27,321 nucleotides of DNA from Armatimonadota bacterium (GTDB lineage: Bacteria > Armatimonadota > Zipacnadia > Zipacnadales > FEN-943): positions 1 to 27,321 of the forward strand of contig JAKORR010000110.1 of NCBI GenBank assembly GCA_029777735.1, in the 5' to 3' direction. The translations under genes were made by a program, and so were the position numbers. Shown here piece by piece: positions 8,994 to 15,956 of the stretch (the stretch's first letter is position 1; each line of letters begins with the position of its first letter). Below the pieces are notes generated by a model. That model had not been told where the DNA came from, searched no databases, and worked only from the letters and a program-made list of their open reading frames with translations.

Positions 8994-9254
8994 CTATCGC
9001 GGCTCCACGAAGAGCCTGATCGCGGTGCGCTCATAGCCGTCGATCTCTACGTCCACAAAAGCTGGATAGCAGACCAGATCTATGCCAGATGGTGCGAGGA
9101 AACCCCGAGCGATGGCGATGGACTTGATAGCCTGATTCAGTGCCCCTGCCCCTATGGTCTGCAGTTCCGCCCTCCCATTCTCCCGTATAGTCCCAGCCAG
9201 GGCGCCAGCAACCTTGTTTGGGTCCGACTGCGATCGAACCTTCAGCACTGGCAC
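8994..9254 (-). CDS. spoVS: Stage V sporulation protein S (SpoVS)
   Basis: A small Alba-like protein of the SpoVS family, almost collinear with the Bacillus protein: LKV near the start, NKVAGALAGTIRE, AIGAGALNQA-type core (here TIGAGALNQAIKSIAIARGF), then an ending in RTAIRLFVEPR. The frame opens at a TTG at 9260, but that codon is only 2 nt after the GGGGG that best serves as ribosome binding site. The GTG at 9254 is 8 nt away and gives 86 residues, the usual family length, so it is preferred. In Bacillus SpoVS affects sporulation and septation; homologues occur in many non-spore-formers such as Thermus and Deinococcus, where it is thought to be a nucleic-acid-binding regulator. It is the last gene after ymdB, separated by a 133-nt leader that can form hairpins. 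Confidence 0.93.
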   Translation of the reverse strand: MPVLKVRSQSDPNKVAGALAGTIRENGRAELQTIGAGALNQAIKSIAIARGFLAPSGIDLVCYPAFVDVEIDGYERTAIRLFVEPR

Positions 9255-9272
9255 TTCCAATACCCCCTTGGG

Positions 9273-9327
9273 CTGACAGAGCTAGCCCCTTCCGGACTGC
9301 GCCCAGACAGGCCGGAGGCCCTGTCAG
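9273..9327 (-). promoter_or_regulatory. Leader of spoVS with competing stems
   Basis: In the minus-strand RNA a 7-bp stem CTGACAG/CTGTCAG (9321-9327 with 9273-9279) encloses TCCGG/CCGGA (9312-9316 with 9291-9295). A second, local stem GACAGG-(G)-CC / GG-CCTGTC (9317-9325 with 9306-9313) uses overlapping bases, so the two folds exclude each other. The outer stem ends 11-12 nt before the ribosome binding site of spoVS. Confidence 0.35.
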
Positions 9328-9387
9328 TCGGTCTCAAACGCTGCTTCGATCCCTATGACCTAAGATGATTCGATGATTCCGAAAATG

Positions 9388-10194
9388 TTATCCGATTTGG
9401 CCATGCGTCGGGTGCCAGAGGACGCTCAGGCGCTCGATCCGACAAGCACGCCCCGTGTTGTCGTCTACTTCAACAAAAACACCCTGAACTACGCAGGCCC
9501 CCTTCTTCGGGACCTGAAACCGTGTCGGCATACCACTTAGGAATCTCTTTACTGCTATATCCTTATCGACTCCGATAACGCTGTCAAGTGCTCCGCAGAA
9601 TCCTGCATCGCTGATAAAGGCTGTTCCCTGGGGCAGAATCCTTTCGTCAGCGGTCTGAACATGGGTGTGGGTGCCAATTACAGCGGAAACCTGGCCATCG
9701 AGATACCAGCCCATGGCTTGCTTTTCGGACGTAGCCTCGGCGTGCAGGTCGACCAGAATCACGCGCGTCTGCTCTGCGAACTCCCTAAGCGCGTGGTCGG
9801 CCGCGCGGAAGGGGCAGTCAAGGGGGTCCATGAACACACGACCCTGGAGATTCAGGACTCCTATCGGCACGTCGTTTCCGGTCCTAAACACGCGCATCCC
9901 AGCGCCCGGCGAGCCAGGTGGATAGTTGGCAGGTCGCAGAATCCTCGGCTCGTTATGCAGGAGGCCCAAAGCCTCTCGCTGGGCCCATACGTGGTTGCCG
10001 CTGGTGAGGCAGTGAGCCCCGGCGTCGAGCAGTTCCTGGGCTGTAGCCATCGTCACTCCGTAACCGGCGGCGGCGTTTTCACAGTTCACGACAACGAAGT
10101 CGGCTTGTCTTTCACAGGCCAACTCCGGAAGAAGTACGGCCAGGGCTCGACGGCCTGGACGTCCCACAACATCAGCAAGAAATAAAAGACGCAA
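9388..10194 (-). CDS. ymdB: YmdB / TIGR00282-family metallophosphoesterase
   Basis: 268 residues from the TTG at 10194, giving an M-R-L-L-F-L-A-D-V-V-G start like other family members. A TTG three codons earlier (10203) directly abuts AAAGGA, too close for initiation, while the chosen one is 9 nt away. Dinuclear metal ligands of the calcineurin-like fold are visible: D8 (ADVVG), E39-N40 (NCENAAAG), N67-H68 (SGNHVW), H151 (DLHAE), and H176-x-H178 (GTHTHVQ). Family members are phosphodiesterases acting on 2',3'-cyclic nucleotides or cAMP; in Bacillus YmdB influences biofilm and sporulation gene expression. It follows rny directly, the same order as in Bacillus (rny-ymdB), and precedes spoVS. 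Confidence 0.93.
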   Translation of the reverse strand: MRLLFLADVVGRPGRRALAVLLPELACERQADFVVVNCENAAAGYGVTMATAQELLDAGAHCLTSGNHVWAQREALGLLHNEPRILRPANYPPGSPGAGMRVFRTGNDVPIGVLNLQGRVFMDPLDCPFRAADHALREFAEQTRVILVDLHAEATSEKQAMGWYLDGQVSAVIGTHTHVQTADERILPQGTAFISDAGFCGALDSVIGVDKDIAVKRFLSGMPTRFQVPKKGACVVQGVFVEVDDNTGRACRIERLSVLWHPTHGQIG

Positions 10195-10222
10195 TAGCCA
10201 CAATCCTTTCTAAGTTATGAAA

Positions 10223-10253
10223 GGGCCGCCGTCCTCGCTACGAGCGGCGGCCC
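10223..10253 (-). terminator. GC-rich hairpin between rny and ymdB
   Basis: GGGCCGCCG (10223-10231) pairs with CGGCGGCCC (10245-10253), with an inner CTCG/CGAG stem. On the minus strand the stem is followed only by TTTC, so it may act as a partial terminator or set the rny to ymdB ratio; the binding site of ymdB lies 15 nt further on. Confidence 0.5.
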
Positions 10254-10284
10254 CATGGATTACCGCGCTCAGAGCAACAGCCAC

Positions 10285-11847
10285 CTACTTGGCGTACTCC
10301 ACCGCGCGCGTTTCGCGAATCACGGTCACTCGGATCTGTCCCGGATAGTCCATATCTCGTTCGATCCGTTCGGCCATGGCACGAGCGAGACGGTGCGCAC
10401 CTAAGTCGTCAATGCGATCGGGTCTGACAAGCACACGGATCTCACGTCCGGCCTGAATCGCGAAGACCCTCTCGACTCCATCGAAGCCACAGGCTAGATC
10501 CTCGAGTTCCTGCAGGCGCTTGAGGTAGGCCTCGAGTGTTTCCCGACGGGCGCCGGGACGGGATGCGGAAATAGCATCGGCCGACTGCACTATCCAGGCC
10601 TCGACACTCTCCTGCGGCACGTCTTCGTGATGCGCTGCGATGGCATGGACCACCTCGCGGTTTTCGCCGCGCGTGCGCGCCACGTCGGCGCCCAGCAGGG
10701 CGTGGGGGCCGTTACGTTCGTAGTCCAAGGCCTTCCCCAAATCGTGCAGCAGCCCCGCCCGGCGCGCCACGGGTACCTTCGCCCCAAGCTCGCCAGCGAT
10801 CATGCCCGACAAGTGCGCTACCTCGATGGAGTGGGCAAGCACGTTCTGCCCGTAGCTAGTACGGTACTGCAGCTTCCCCAAGAGCCGTACGAGCTCAGGA
10901 TGCAAGCCGGCCACGCTCGTCTCAAAGGCTGCTCGCTCGCCGGCTTCCTTGATGCGCTCCTCCACTGTCCGGCGGGCGTTCTCGACCACTTCCTCGATTC
11001 GCCCGGGGTGGATTCGTCCATCGGAGACGAGCTGCTCGAGAGCTACGCGCGCGATCTCGCGCCTTACACGATCAAAGGCCGAAATGACCACAGCCTCGGG
11101 CGTGTCGTCCACTATGAGGTCCACTCCCGTGAGCTGCTCGAAGGTCCGTATGTTCCGCCCCTCACGACCGATGATGCGGCCCTTCATCTCGTCGCTCGCC
11201 AGGGGCACAACGCTTACCGTGGTCTCACAGGTCTGATCCACTGCGCAGCGCTGGATTGCCTCGGCCACGATCTTCGCGGCCTGCCGTTGCGCCTCCTGTC
11301 GCACTCGCTCCTCGCTGGCACGAAGCAGCTTGGCCGCATCCGCATCGAGTTCCTGGGAAATGCGGGCAAGCAGGACCTCACGAGCCTGCTCGCGTGTCAT
11401 CTCCGAGATGCGCTCAAGCTCGGCCTGCAACTGGCTGTGGGCTTGCTCGGCCTGCTCCTCTCTCTGCTGAAGCTCGCGCTCGCGCTTCTCGACAGCTCTC
11501 TCGTGGGAGTCCAGGTCAGCCTTCTTGTGGTCCAGACTGTCTTCACGCTGATCAAGTCGTCGCTTCTGGGTCTCTATCTCACGTCGCGCCTGCTTAAGTT
11601 CTTCTTCTATCTTGCTTCGCAGACGCAGGGCTTCCTCTTTGGCCTGAAGGGTTAGCTCGCGTTCCTTGGCAGCCAGTTGAGCCTGTTGTTCCTCGGCTTC
11701 TTTGGCAAGCCGTTGGCGCTCCTCTTCGACTTGCCGGCGTAGGGCCTTGGCCCGCGCCCCATAGATCGCAATGGCCAGCACAGCTACTGCTGCTCCGAGA
11801 ATGCCTACGATCGTCTCTAAATCGAATATGTTCGAAAGGGCTTCCAC
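10285..11847 (-). CDS. rny: Ribonuclease Y
   Basis: 520 residues from a GTG at 11847, 8 nt after GGAGGTG. An N-terminal membrane anchor (about residues 12-30) is followed by a long charged coiled coil (about 35-200), a KH domain with G-R-I-I-G-R-E-G-R-N-I at 223-233, and an HD phosphohydrolase domain with LLHDLGKALD (H367 or H368, D369) and AIAAHHED near 403-409. This is the full family layout at normal length. RNase Y is a membrane-attached endoribonuclease that starts mRNA decay. It lies 105 nt after recX and likely belongs to the recA operon, although a separate promoter cannot be excluded. Confidence 0.97.
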   Translation of the reverse strand: MEALSNIFDLETIVGILGAAVAVLAIAIYGARAKALRRQVEEERQRLAKEAEEQQAQLAAKERELTLQAKEEALRLRSKIEEELKQARREIETQKRRLDQREDSLDHKKADLDSHERAVEKRERELQQREEQAEQAHSQLQAELERISEMTREQAREVLLARISQELDADAAKLLRASEERVRQEAQRQAAKIVAEAIQRCAVDQTCETTVSVVPLASDEMKGRIIGREGRNIRTFEQLTGVDLIVDDTPEAVVISAFDRVRREIARVALEQLVSDGRIHPGRIEEVVENARRTVEERIKEAGERAAFETSVAGLHPELVRLLGKLQYRTSYGQNVLAHSIEVAHLSGMIAGELGAKVPVARRAGLLHDLGKALDYERNGPHALLGADVARTRGENREVVHAIAAHHEDVPQESVEAWIVQSADAISASRPGARRETLEAYLKRLQELEDLACGFDGVERVFAIQAGREIRVLVRPDRIDDLGAHRLARAMAERIERDMDYPGQIRVTVIRETRAVEYAK

Positions 11848-11876
11848 GCCCTATTCACCTCCATTGCATCGTTCCA

Positions 11877-11945
11877 GAGGACAGCATCTCTCTATGTAAA
11901 GCCGTTATCGGCCGGCAGCGCCGTCCTGTATTTAAAGCTGTCCTC
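11877..11945. repeat. 9-bp inverted repeat in the recX-rny gap
   Basis: GAGGACAGC (11877-11885) and GCTGTCCTC (11937-11945) are perfect inverted copies separated by 51 nt, filling most of the gap between recX and rny. In RNA they could close a long stem-loop upstream of the rny ribosome binding site. Confidence 0.35.
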
Positions 11946-11952
11946 ATTAGTC

Positions 11953-12579
11953 TTAGTCTTCGGCCGGAATGACCCGCTGCAACACGTTGTAGATGATCTC
12001 ACCCGAGAAGCCCCGTCGTCCCAGGAAGGCCTGCAGTCTCCGTCGTCGTGTGTGGCGGTCGAGCCCTTCCATGGACCGCAGCCGCTTTTCGGCCACGCGC
12101 AGGGCCAGCTCTTCCTCATCGGCTCCTGCCATGGCTTTCTCGACGGCGTCCTCGGCAACCTCGTCCGAGATTCCCTGCTGACGCAGCTTTACTCGGATTG
12201 CTGCGGGACCCAATCGTCCCGTCTTCACTGCCTCCTCTGCCAGCCTACGGGCATACTCCCGGTCGTCCAAATATCCTAGCCGCTCTAGTTCATCCAGCAC
12301 GGCTTCGACAATACTCTGGTCCAGCTTCCTGGTTTTCAAGCATCGCCCTAACTCGACTCGGCTGCGTGACCGCAGCCCCAAAAGCCTCACTGCGTATTCC
12401 CAGGCCTCTACTCGCTGTGCCCTAATCATCACCTCCGTCTTGAGCGCCTCGCCAAGCTTGAGTCCCCGGCGTAACCCCAACTCTTCAACATCGCTGACCC
12501 GGAGCCGGGCGACGCGCTCTCCATCCAGATATACCCATACCAAACCACCCCGGCCTGAGCTCTGCCTGAGGCCGGTCAC
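11953..12579 (-). CDS. recX: Recombination regulator RecX
   Basis: 208 residues from a GTG at 12579, 15 nt after the recA stop. The ribosome binding site is weak, so translation may depend on coupling to recA. The three-helix repeats of RecX are visible: A-W-E-Y-A-V-R-L-L near residue 58, then LDELERLGYLDDREYARRL (about 97-115) and LRQQGISDEV (about 131-140), ending with the last helical repeat and F-L-G-R-R-G-F-S near 187. RecX binds RecA filaments and limits their activity. Residues 1-55 form a short variable N-terminal part, as in Gram-positive RecX. The gene position right after recA supports the call. Confidence 0.93.
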   Translation of the reverse strand: MTGLRQSSGRGGLVWVYLDGERVARLRVSDVEELGLRRGLKLGEALKTEVMIRAQRVEAWEYAVRLLGLRSRSRVELGRCLKTRKLDQSIVEAVLDELERLGYLDDREYARRLAEEAVKTGRLGPAAIRVKLRQQGISDEVAEDAVEKAMAGADEEELALRVAEKRLRSMEGLDRHTRRRRLQAFLGRRGFSGEIIYNVLQRVIPAED

Positions 12580-12594
12580 GACTTGCGCCAGGTG

Positions 12595-13677
12595 CTACTC
12601 CTCCTCTGACTCTCCCTCGTTCTCACCGATTTCCTCGCCACCGGCGACTGGAGCCACTAGGCCAAGCCCGGCCATCTCCCGAACTTTCTCCTCAAGCTCG
12701 GCGAGAACGTCAGGGTTTTCGGCCAAGTAGGCCACAGAGTTATCGCGTCCCTGCCCCAAGCGCTCTTCACCATAGGCGTACCAACTCCCCGCCTTCTCGA
12801 CAAGGCCAACCCTGACGGCCTCATCGAGCACGCAGCCCTCCTTGGGCACACCGCCACCAAAGATGATGTCGAACTCAGCCCTCCGAAAGGGCGGAGCAAC
12901 CTTGTTCTTCACAACACGGGCGTGTACCCGCGCCCCAATCACATCATTGCCCCGCTTGATCCATTCTCCACGCCTCAGCTCAATGCGCACCCAGGCCCAG
13001 AACTTCAGAGCCCGGCCGCCGGGCGTTGTCTCCGACGGCCCAAACATCACGCCGATTTTCTCGCGAACCTGGTTGATGAACACGACCACACAGCGCGAGT
13101 TGGCCACCGACCCGCCCAGTTTCCGCAACGCCTGGCTCATCAGGCGGGCTTGCAGGCCCACGTGACTGTCGCCCATCTCCCCCTCCAACTCAGCCTGAGG
13201 CACAAGCGCAGCCACCGAGTCGACTACGATAGCGTCGACGGCACCGCTGCGAACCAGGGCGTCCACGATCTCCATCGCCTGCTCGCCCGTGTCTGGCTGA
13301 GAGATCAGCAGCTCGTCCACATTGAGCCCCAGCGCCTGTGCGTACTCCCGTGGCAATGCGTGCTCAGCGTCGATGAAGGCTACTGTACCCCCCAGCCGCT
13401 GCGCCTCGCATAGGAATTGCAAAGCCAGTGTGGTTTTGCCCGATCCTTCCGACCCGAACAGCTCTACCGTGCCGCCGCGTGGCAGCCCGCCCGCGCCTAG
13501 CGCGATGTCTAGACTCAGCACTCCGGTAGGGATGACGGCGATGTCGTGAATGGCCGAGCGCTGGCCCATCCTCATGACGGCGCCATCACCGAACTGGCGG
13601 CGGATGCCGTTGAGGGCGGCCTCAAGCGCCTTCCCTGGGTCCCTGGGAGCGTTGGGGTCCTGCGGCTTTCGTGCCAA
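12595..13677 (-). CDS. recA: Recombinase RecA
   Basis: 360 residues starting with TTG at 13677, 9 nt after GGGAG; that site lies at the end of thpR, which stops 6 nt upstream. Walker A is GSEGSGKT (75-82; GPESSGKT in Escherichia coli), then FIDAEHAL (101-108), SQPDTGEQ (126-133), Walker B VIVVDS-like AIVVDSVAAL (149-158), QAELEGEMGDSHVG (161-174) and FINQVREKIGVMFG (200-213). The tail (345-360) is acidic as usual. Two unusual points: Walker A has G-S-E-G in place of G-P-E-S, and the normally conserved K-F-Y-A-S-V-R reads K-F-W-A-W-V-R (225-231). RecA performs strand exchange and activates LexA self-cleavage in the SOS response. Confidence 0.98.
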   Translation of the reverse strand: MARKPQDPNAPRDPGKALEAALNGIRRQFGDGAVMRMGQRSAIHDIAVIPTGVLSLDIALGAGGLPRGGTVELFGSEGSGKTTLALQFLCEAQRLGGTVAFIDAEHALPREYAQALGLNVDELLISQPDTGEQAMEIVDALVRSGAVDAIVVDSVAALVPQAELEGEMGDSHVGLQARLMSQALRKLGGSVANSRCVVVFINQVREKIGVMFGPSETTPGGRALKFWAWVRIELRRGEWIKRGNDVIGARVHARVVKNKVAPPFRRAEFDIIFGGGVPKEGCVLDEAVRVGLVEKAGSWYAYGEERLGQGRDNSVAYLAENPDVLAELEEKVREMAGLGLVAPVAGGEEIGENEGESEEE

Positions 13678-13683
13678 GATTAC

Positions 13684-14292
13684 TCACTCCCCCTGCCTTG
13701 GGCTGGTACCGCCCGGCAGACCGAACCTGTCCGCTACCTCGTATACAGGGCCCGCAGGGCGTAAGTAACTGCGCATCAACACGAAACTGTCCGCTCGCAC
13801 CTCGCCAAACTCCGCGCCGGCATGGCTCTCAAGTAGCGCGGTCAGGTCCGGAGCTGGTTTGCCGCGGCGCACTCGTCCGAGAGTCAAGTGCGGAGTGAAG
13901 GGCTTGTCCTCGCGCTCTGCCAGGCCCTCTTCTGCCAGCAGATGGTCCAGCTCCGTCGCCACAGCCTGCAGGGACGCCAGGTCTCCACGGGTGCCCAGCC
14001 AAATCACCCGGGGTCTGTGGGCATTGGGAAAGGCCCCGGCTCCAGCCACTGCAAACTCGCAAGCCGCGCCCACCTGGGCCGCCCGCCTGCCAATCGCGAC
14101 CACGTCAACCACCTGTTCTTCAAGCACTTCGCCAACGAACTTGAGAGTCAGGTGCAGATTTGCAGGTTCCACCCATTTTATCACGTTGCGTACGCCTCTC
14201 GCCAAATCCTCCTGCACCCGATAGACAGCACGCCTGATATCCTCAGGCACTTCCACGGCAAAAAAGAGACGACACTTCTCGCCCTTGGCCAT
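13684..14292 (-). CDS. thpR: RNA 2',3'-cyclic phosphodiesterase (2H superfamily, ThpR/LigT)
   Basis: 202 residues; the ATG at 14292 directly follows the cinA stop (TAG then ATG). The two H-x-T motifs of the 2H fold are present: H47-L-T49 (NLHLTLKFVG) and H135-L-T137 (PHLTLGRVR). Length is as in the family. Enzymes of this type hydrolyse 2',3'-cyclic phosphate ends of RNA and can join tRNA halves in vitro. The cinA-ligT-recA order is also known from Deinococcus, which supports the assignment. The contiguous start suggests translation coupled to cinA. Confidence 0.95.
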   Translation of the reverse strand: MAKGEKCRLFFAVEVPEDIRRAVYRVQEDLARGVRNVIKWVEPANLHLTLKFVGEVLEEQVVDVVAIGRRAAQVGAACEFAVAGAGAFPNAHRPRVIWLGTRGDLASLQAVATELDHLLAEEGLAEREDKPFTPHLTLGRVRRGKPAPDLTALLESHAGAEFGEVRADSFVLMRSYLRPAGPVYEVADRFGLPGGTSPRQGE

Positions 14293-15549
14293 CTACGGCA
14301 ACTCTCCCAGGATAGACTGGCGTAGCATGTTAAGGGCCATCTGTGCCACACGTTCCTTGAAGACTTCCCGGGAGGTCGCCCACACGAATCCCTGCACCTT
14401 CGTATTCACGCCGTTGGTGACGGCCATGTATACGGTACCAACGGGCTTGCTCGGCGTGCCACCAGTCGGCCCGGCAATGCCCGTGGTTGCCACGGCGTAG
14501 GTCGCATTGACCAGCCGTCGCGCACCCTCGGCCATAGCCCGCACGCACTCCTCGCTCACAGCCCCGTGCTCGCACAGAACCTCCTCGGGCACGCCCAAAA
14601 TATCCTGCTTGGCTTTGTTGGAGTAGGTAACGAAGTCCGCCAGCAGGTAGCGCGAGGCGCCTGGGACGTTAGTGATGCGATGCCCCAACAACCCACCCGT
14701 GCAGCTCTCGGCCACGGCCAGCGTCGCGCCACGCTCTGCAAGAAGCTTACCTACCACTATCTCCATGCTTTCGTCGTCGACGCCATAGACGTAGGTGCCC
14801 AGACGACGGCGAATCTCTGCCTCCAGGGGCGCAAAACGCGCGGCGGCTTCCTCCTGGGACTTGGCCCTGGTCGCCAGGCGTATCTTGACCTCGCCAGGCG
14901 AGGCATAGAAGGCCAGCGTAGGATCGGTTTGTCCCTCGACGAGGTCGCGCAGGTCGTGTGCTACCTGGGACTCGCCCAGGTCCGCAACGCGCAGCGTGCG
15001 GGTGAAGATCGCAGTGCCGCCCCCTGCCTGCAGAGCCCGGGCGCGCAGGCGGGGCTCAACTTCATTGAGCCACATGGGCTGCAGTTCGCTGGGCGGACCG
15101 GGCAGGGCAAAGATGAGCTTGCCGGAGTGCTCCAGCAGAATCCCAGGCGCAGTACCTACGGGGTTGGGCAGCAGCTTGGCGCCCTCAGGCGCCTGCGCTT
15201 GGCGCAGGTTGTTGGGGGTTATCTCGCGCCCGCGGGCGGCGAAGAATTTCCTCAGCTCCTCCTCTGCCTCAGGAAAAGTGACGAGTCTGCGCCCAGTGGC
15301 CTCAGCGATGCCCTCGCGTGTTAAGTCATCATCCGTGGGCCCCAGACCACCACAAAGGATCAATACCTCAGCACGTCCAAGTGCTACCTCTATCTGTGCC
15401 TTTAGGCGGCTCAGATTGTCTCCTACTGTATGGCGGTAATAGAGATTGATCCCTAAGGCTGCGAGCCTTTGAGACATATAGGCCGCATTTGTATCTACAA
15501 TCTCGCCGAGAAGGAGTTCCGTCCCGACGCTTATGAGCTCTGCCTGCAA
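14293..15549 (-). CDS. cinA: CinA family protein (nicotinamide-nucleotide amidohydrolase)
   Basis: 418 residues from a TTG at 15549, 7 nt after GAGGGGAAG. The N-terminal molybdopterin-binding-like (COG1058) domain spans about 1-170 with GGLGPTDDDLT at 67-77; the C-terminal PncC-type deamidase domain spans about 262-415 with A-E-S-C-T-G-G (280-286, catalytic S282) and TTGIAGPTGG (355-364). The full two-domain form acts on ADP-ribose and on NMN in pyridine nucleotide recycling; in pneumococcus cinA is cotranscribed with recA during competence. It is the first gene of the minus-strand operon and carries about 120 nt of leader. Confidence 0.96.
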   Translation of the reverse strand: MQAELISVGTELLLGEIVDTNAAYMSQRLAALGINLYYRHTVGDNLSRLKAQIEVALGRAEVLILCGGLGPTDDDLTREGIAEATGRRLVTFPEAEEELRKFFAARGREITPNNLRQAQAPEGAKLLPNPVGTAPGILLEHSGKLIFALPGPPSELQPMWLNEVEPRLRARALQAGGGTAIFTRTLRVADLGESQVAHDLRDLVEGQTDPTLAFYASPGEVKIRLATRAKSQEEAAARFAPLEAEIRRRLGTYVYGVDDESMEIVVGKLLAERGATLAVAESCTGGLLGHRITNVPGASRYLLADFVTYSNKAKQDILGVPEEVLCEHGAVSEECVRAMAEGARRLVNATYAVATTGIAGPTGGTPSKPVGTVYMAVTNGVNTKVQGFVWATSREVFKERVAQMALNMLRQSILGELP

Positions 15550-15655
15550 CCGCGTTCTTCCCCTCTATATTAGGCTCTGTCGATGGTTCCGCGGTCCTTT
15601 CGCACCGCCTTCCCGTGCCTAATCGTCGGCCGGAGCCGAGGAGGCAATGGTCTTG

Positions 15656-15668
15656 TTCTTGTCAAGAA
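15656..15668. promoter_or_regulatory. Dyad TTCTTG-T-CAAGAA at the predicted start of the cinA-recA transcript
   Basis: A perfect 6-bp inverted repeat with one central base begins 8 nt downstream of the -10 box of the minus-strand promoter, so it covers the expected transcription start. That is a typical repressor position. Because the operon holds recA and recX, a LexA-type operator is the first idea, but the sequence differs from the SOS boxes known from Escherichia coli (CTGT-N8-ACAG) and Bacillus (CGAAC-N4-GTTCG). Confidence 0.45.
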
Positions 15669-15676
15669 GCAGGGAT

Positions 15677-15706
15677 ATTATAAGCTCTCCACAGCCTGGC
15701 GGTCAA
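15677..15706 (-). promoter_or_regulatory. Sigma70-type promoter of the cinA-thpR-recA-recX operon
   Basis: Read on the minus strand: TTGACC (15706-15701), an 18-nt spacer, then the consensus TATAAT (15682-15677). The expected start is near 15670, giving a leader of about 120 nt before the cinA TTG. It lies downstream of the RepA-like gene, which is read the same way, so read-through from there is possible. Confidence 0.6.
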
Positions 15707-15805
15707 TGATGACGGAGAGTGCCCAGCAGCCCTGGGAGACAGCGGAGACGCCCTTCGAGGGGTGGTGACAGGGTGGCCTGTGGTGCGAATTGAGCCGGTG
15801 GAGCC

Positions 15806-15898
15806 TCATCGGCTGTAGAGGCCCAGAGAATGAATCACCAGCAGCGTGAGGACCGCTATCACGAAGAACACGCGCACGCCTCTGCGGCCTAGGAGCAA
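15806..15898 (-). CDS. Possible 30-residue single-pass membrane peptide
   Basis: A TTG at 15898 opens a 30-codon frame ending with TGA at 15806: a short basic stretch (G-R-R-G-V-R-V), then F-F-V-I-A-V-L-T-L-L-V-I as a membrane span. A GTG inside it (giving 21 residues) has AGAGG 7 nt upstream. It lies 58 nt after the RepA-like stop and upstream of the cinA promoter, so it could share the RepA transcript. It looks like a small membrane protein by composition only; no family is recognised, and chance is a real alternative. Confidence 0.25.
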   Translation of the reverse strand: MLLGRRGVRVFFVIAVLTLLVIHSLGLYSR

Positions 15899-15956
15899 AC
15901 ACCTGTCGCCGGGGACGGCCTTGGCCCGGGAAACAGCCGCTCGGCAGCGTGATGAC

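Noticed and set aside
10627..11655. Long plus-strand frame (342 codons) opposite rny
   Set aside because: It is the antisense shadow of a well-supported rny gene in GC-rich DNA; the leucine-rich stretch mirrors the coiled coil.
15583..15768. 61-codon plus-strand frame before the cinA operon
   Set aside because: No ribosome binding site; it covers the operon promoter and dyad and resembles no family.
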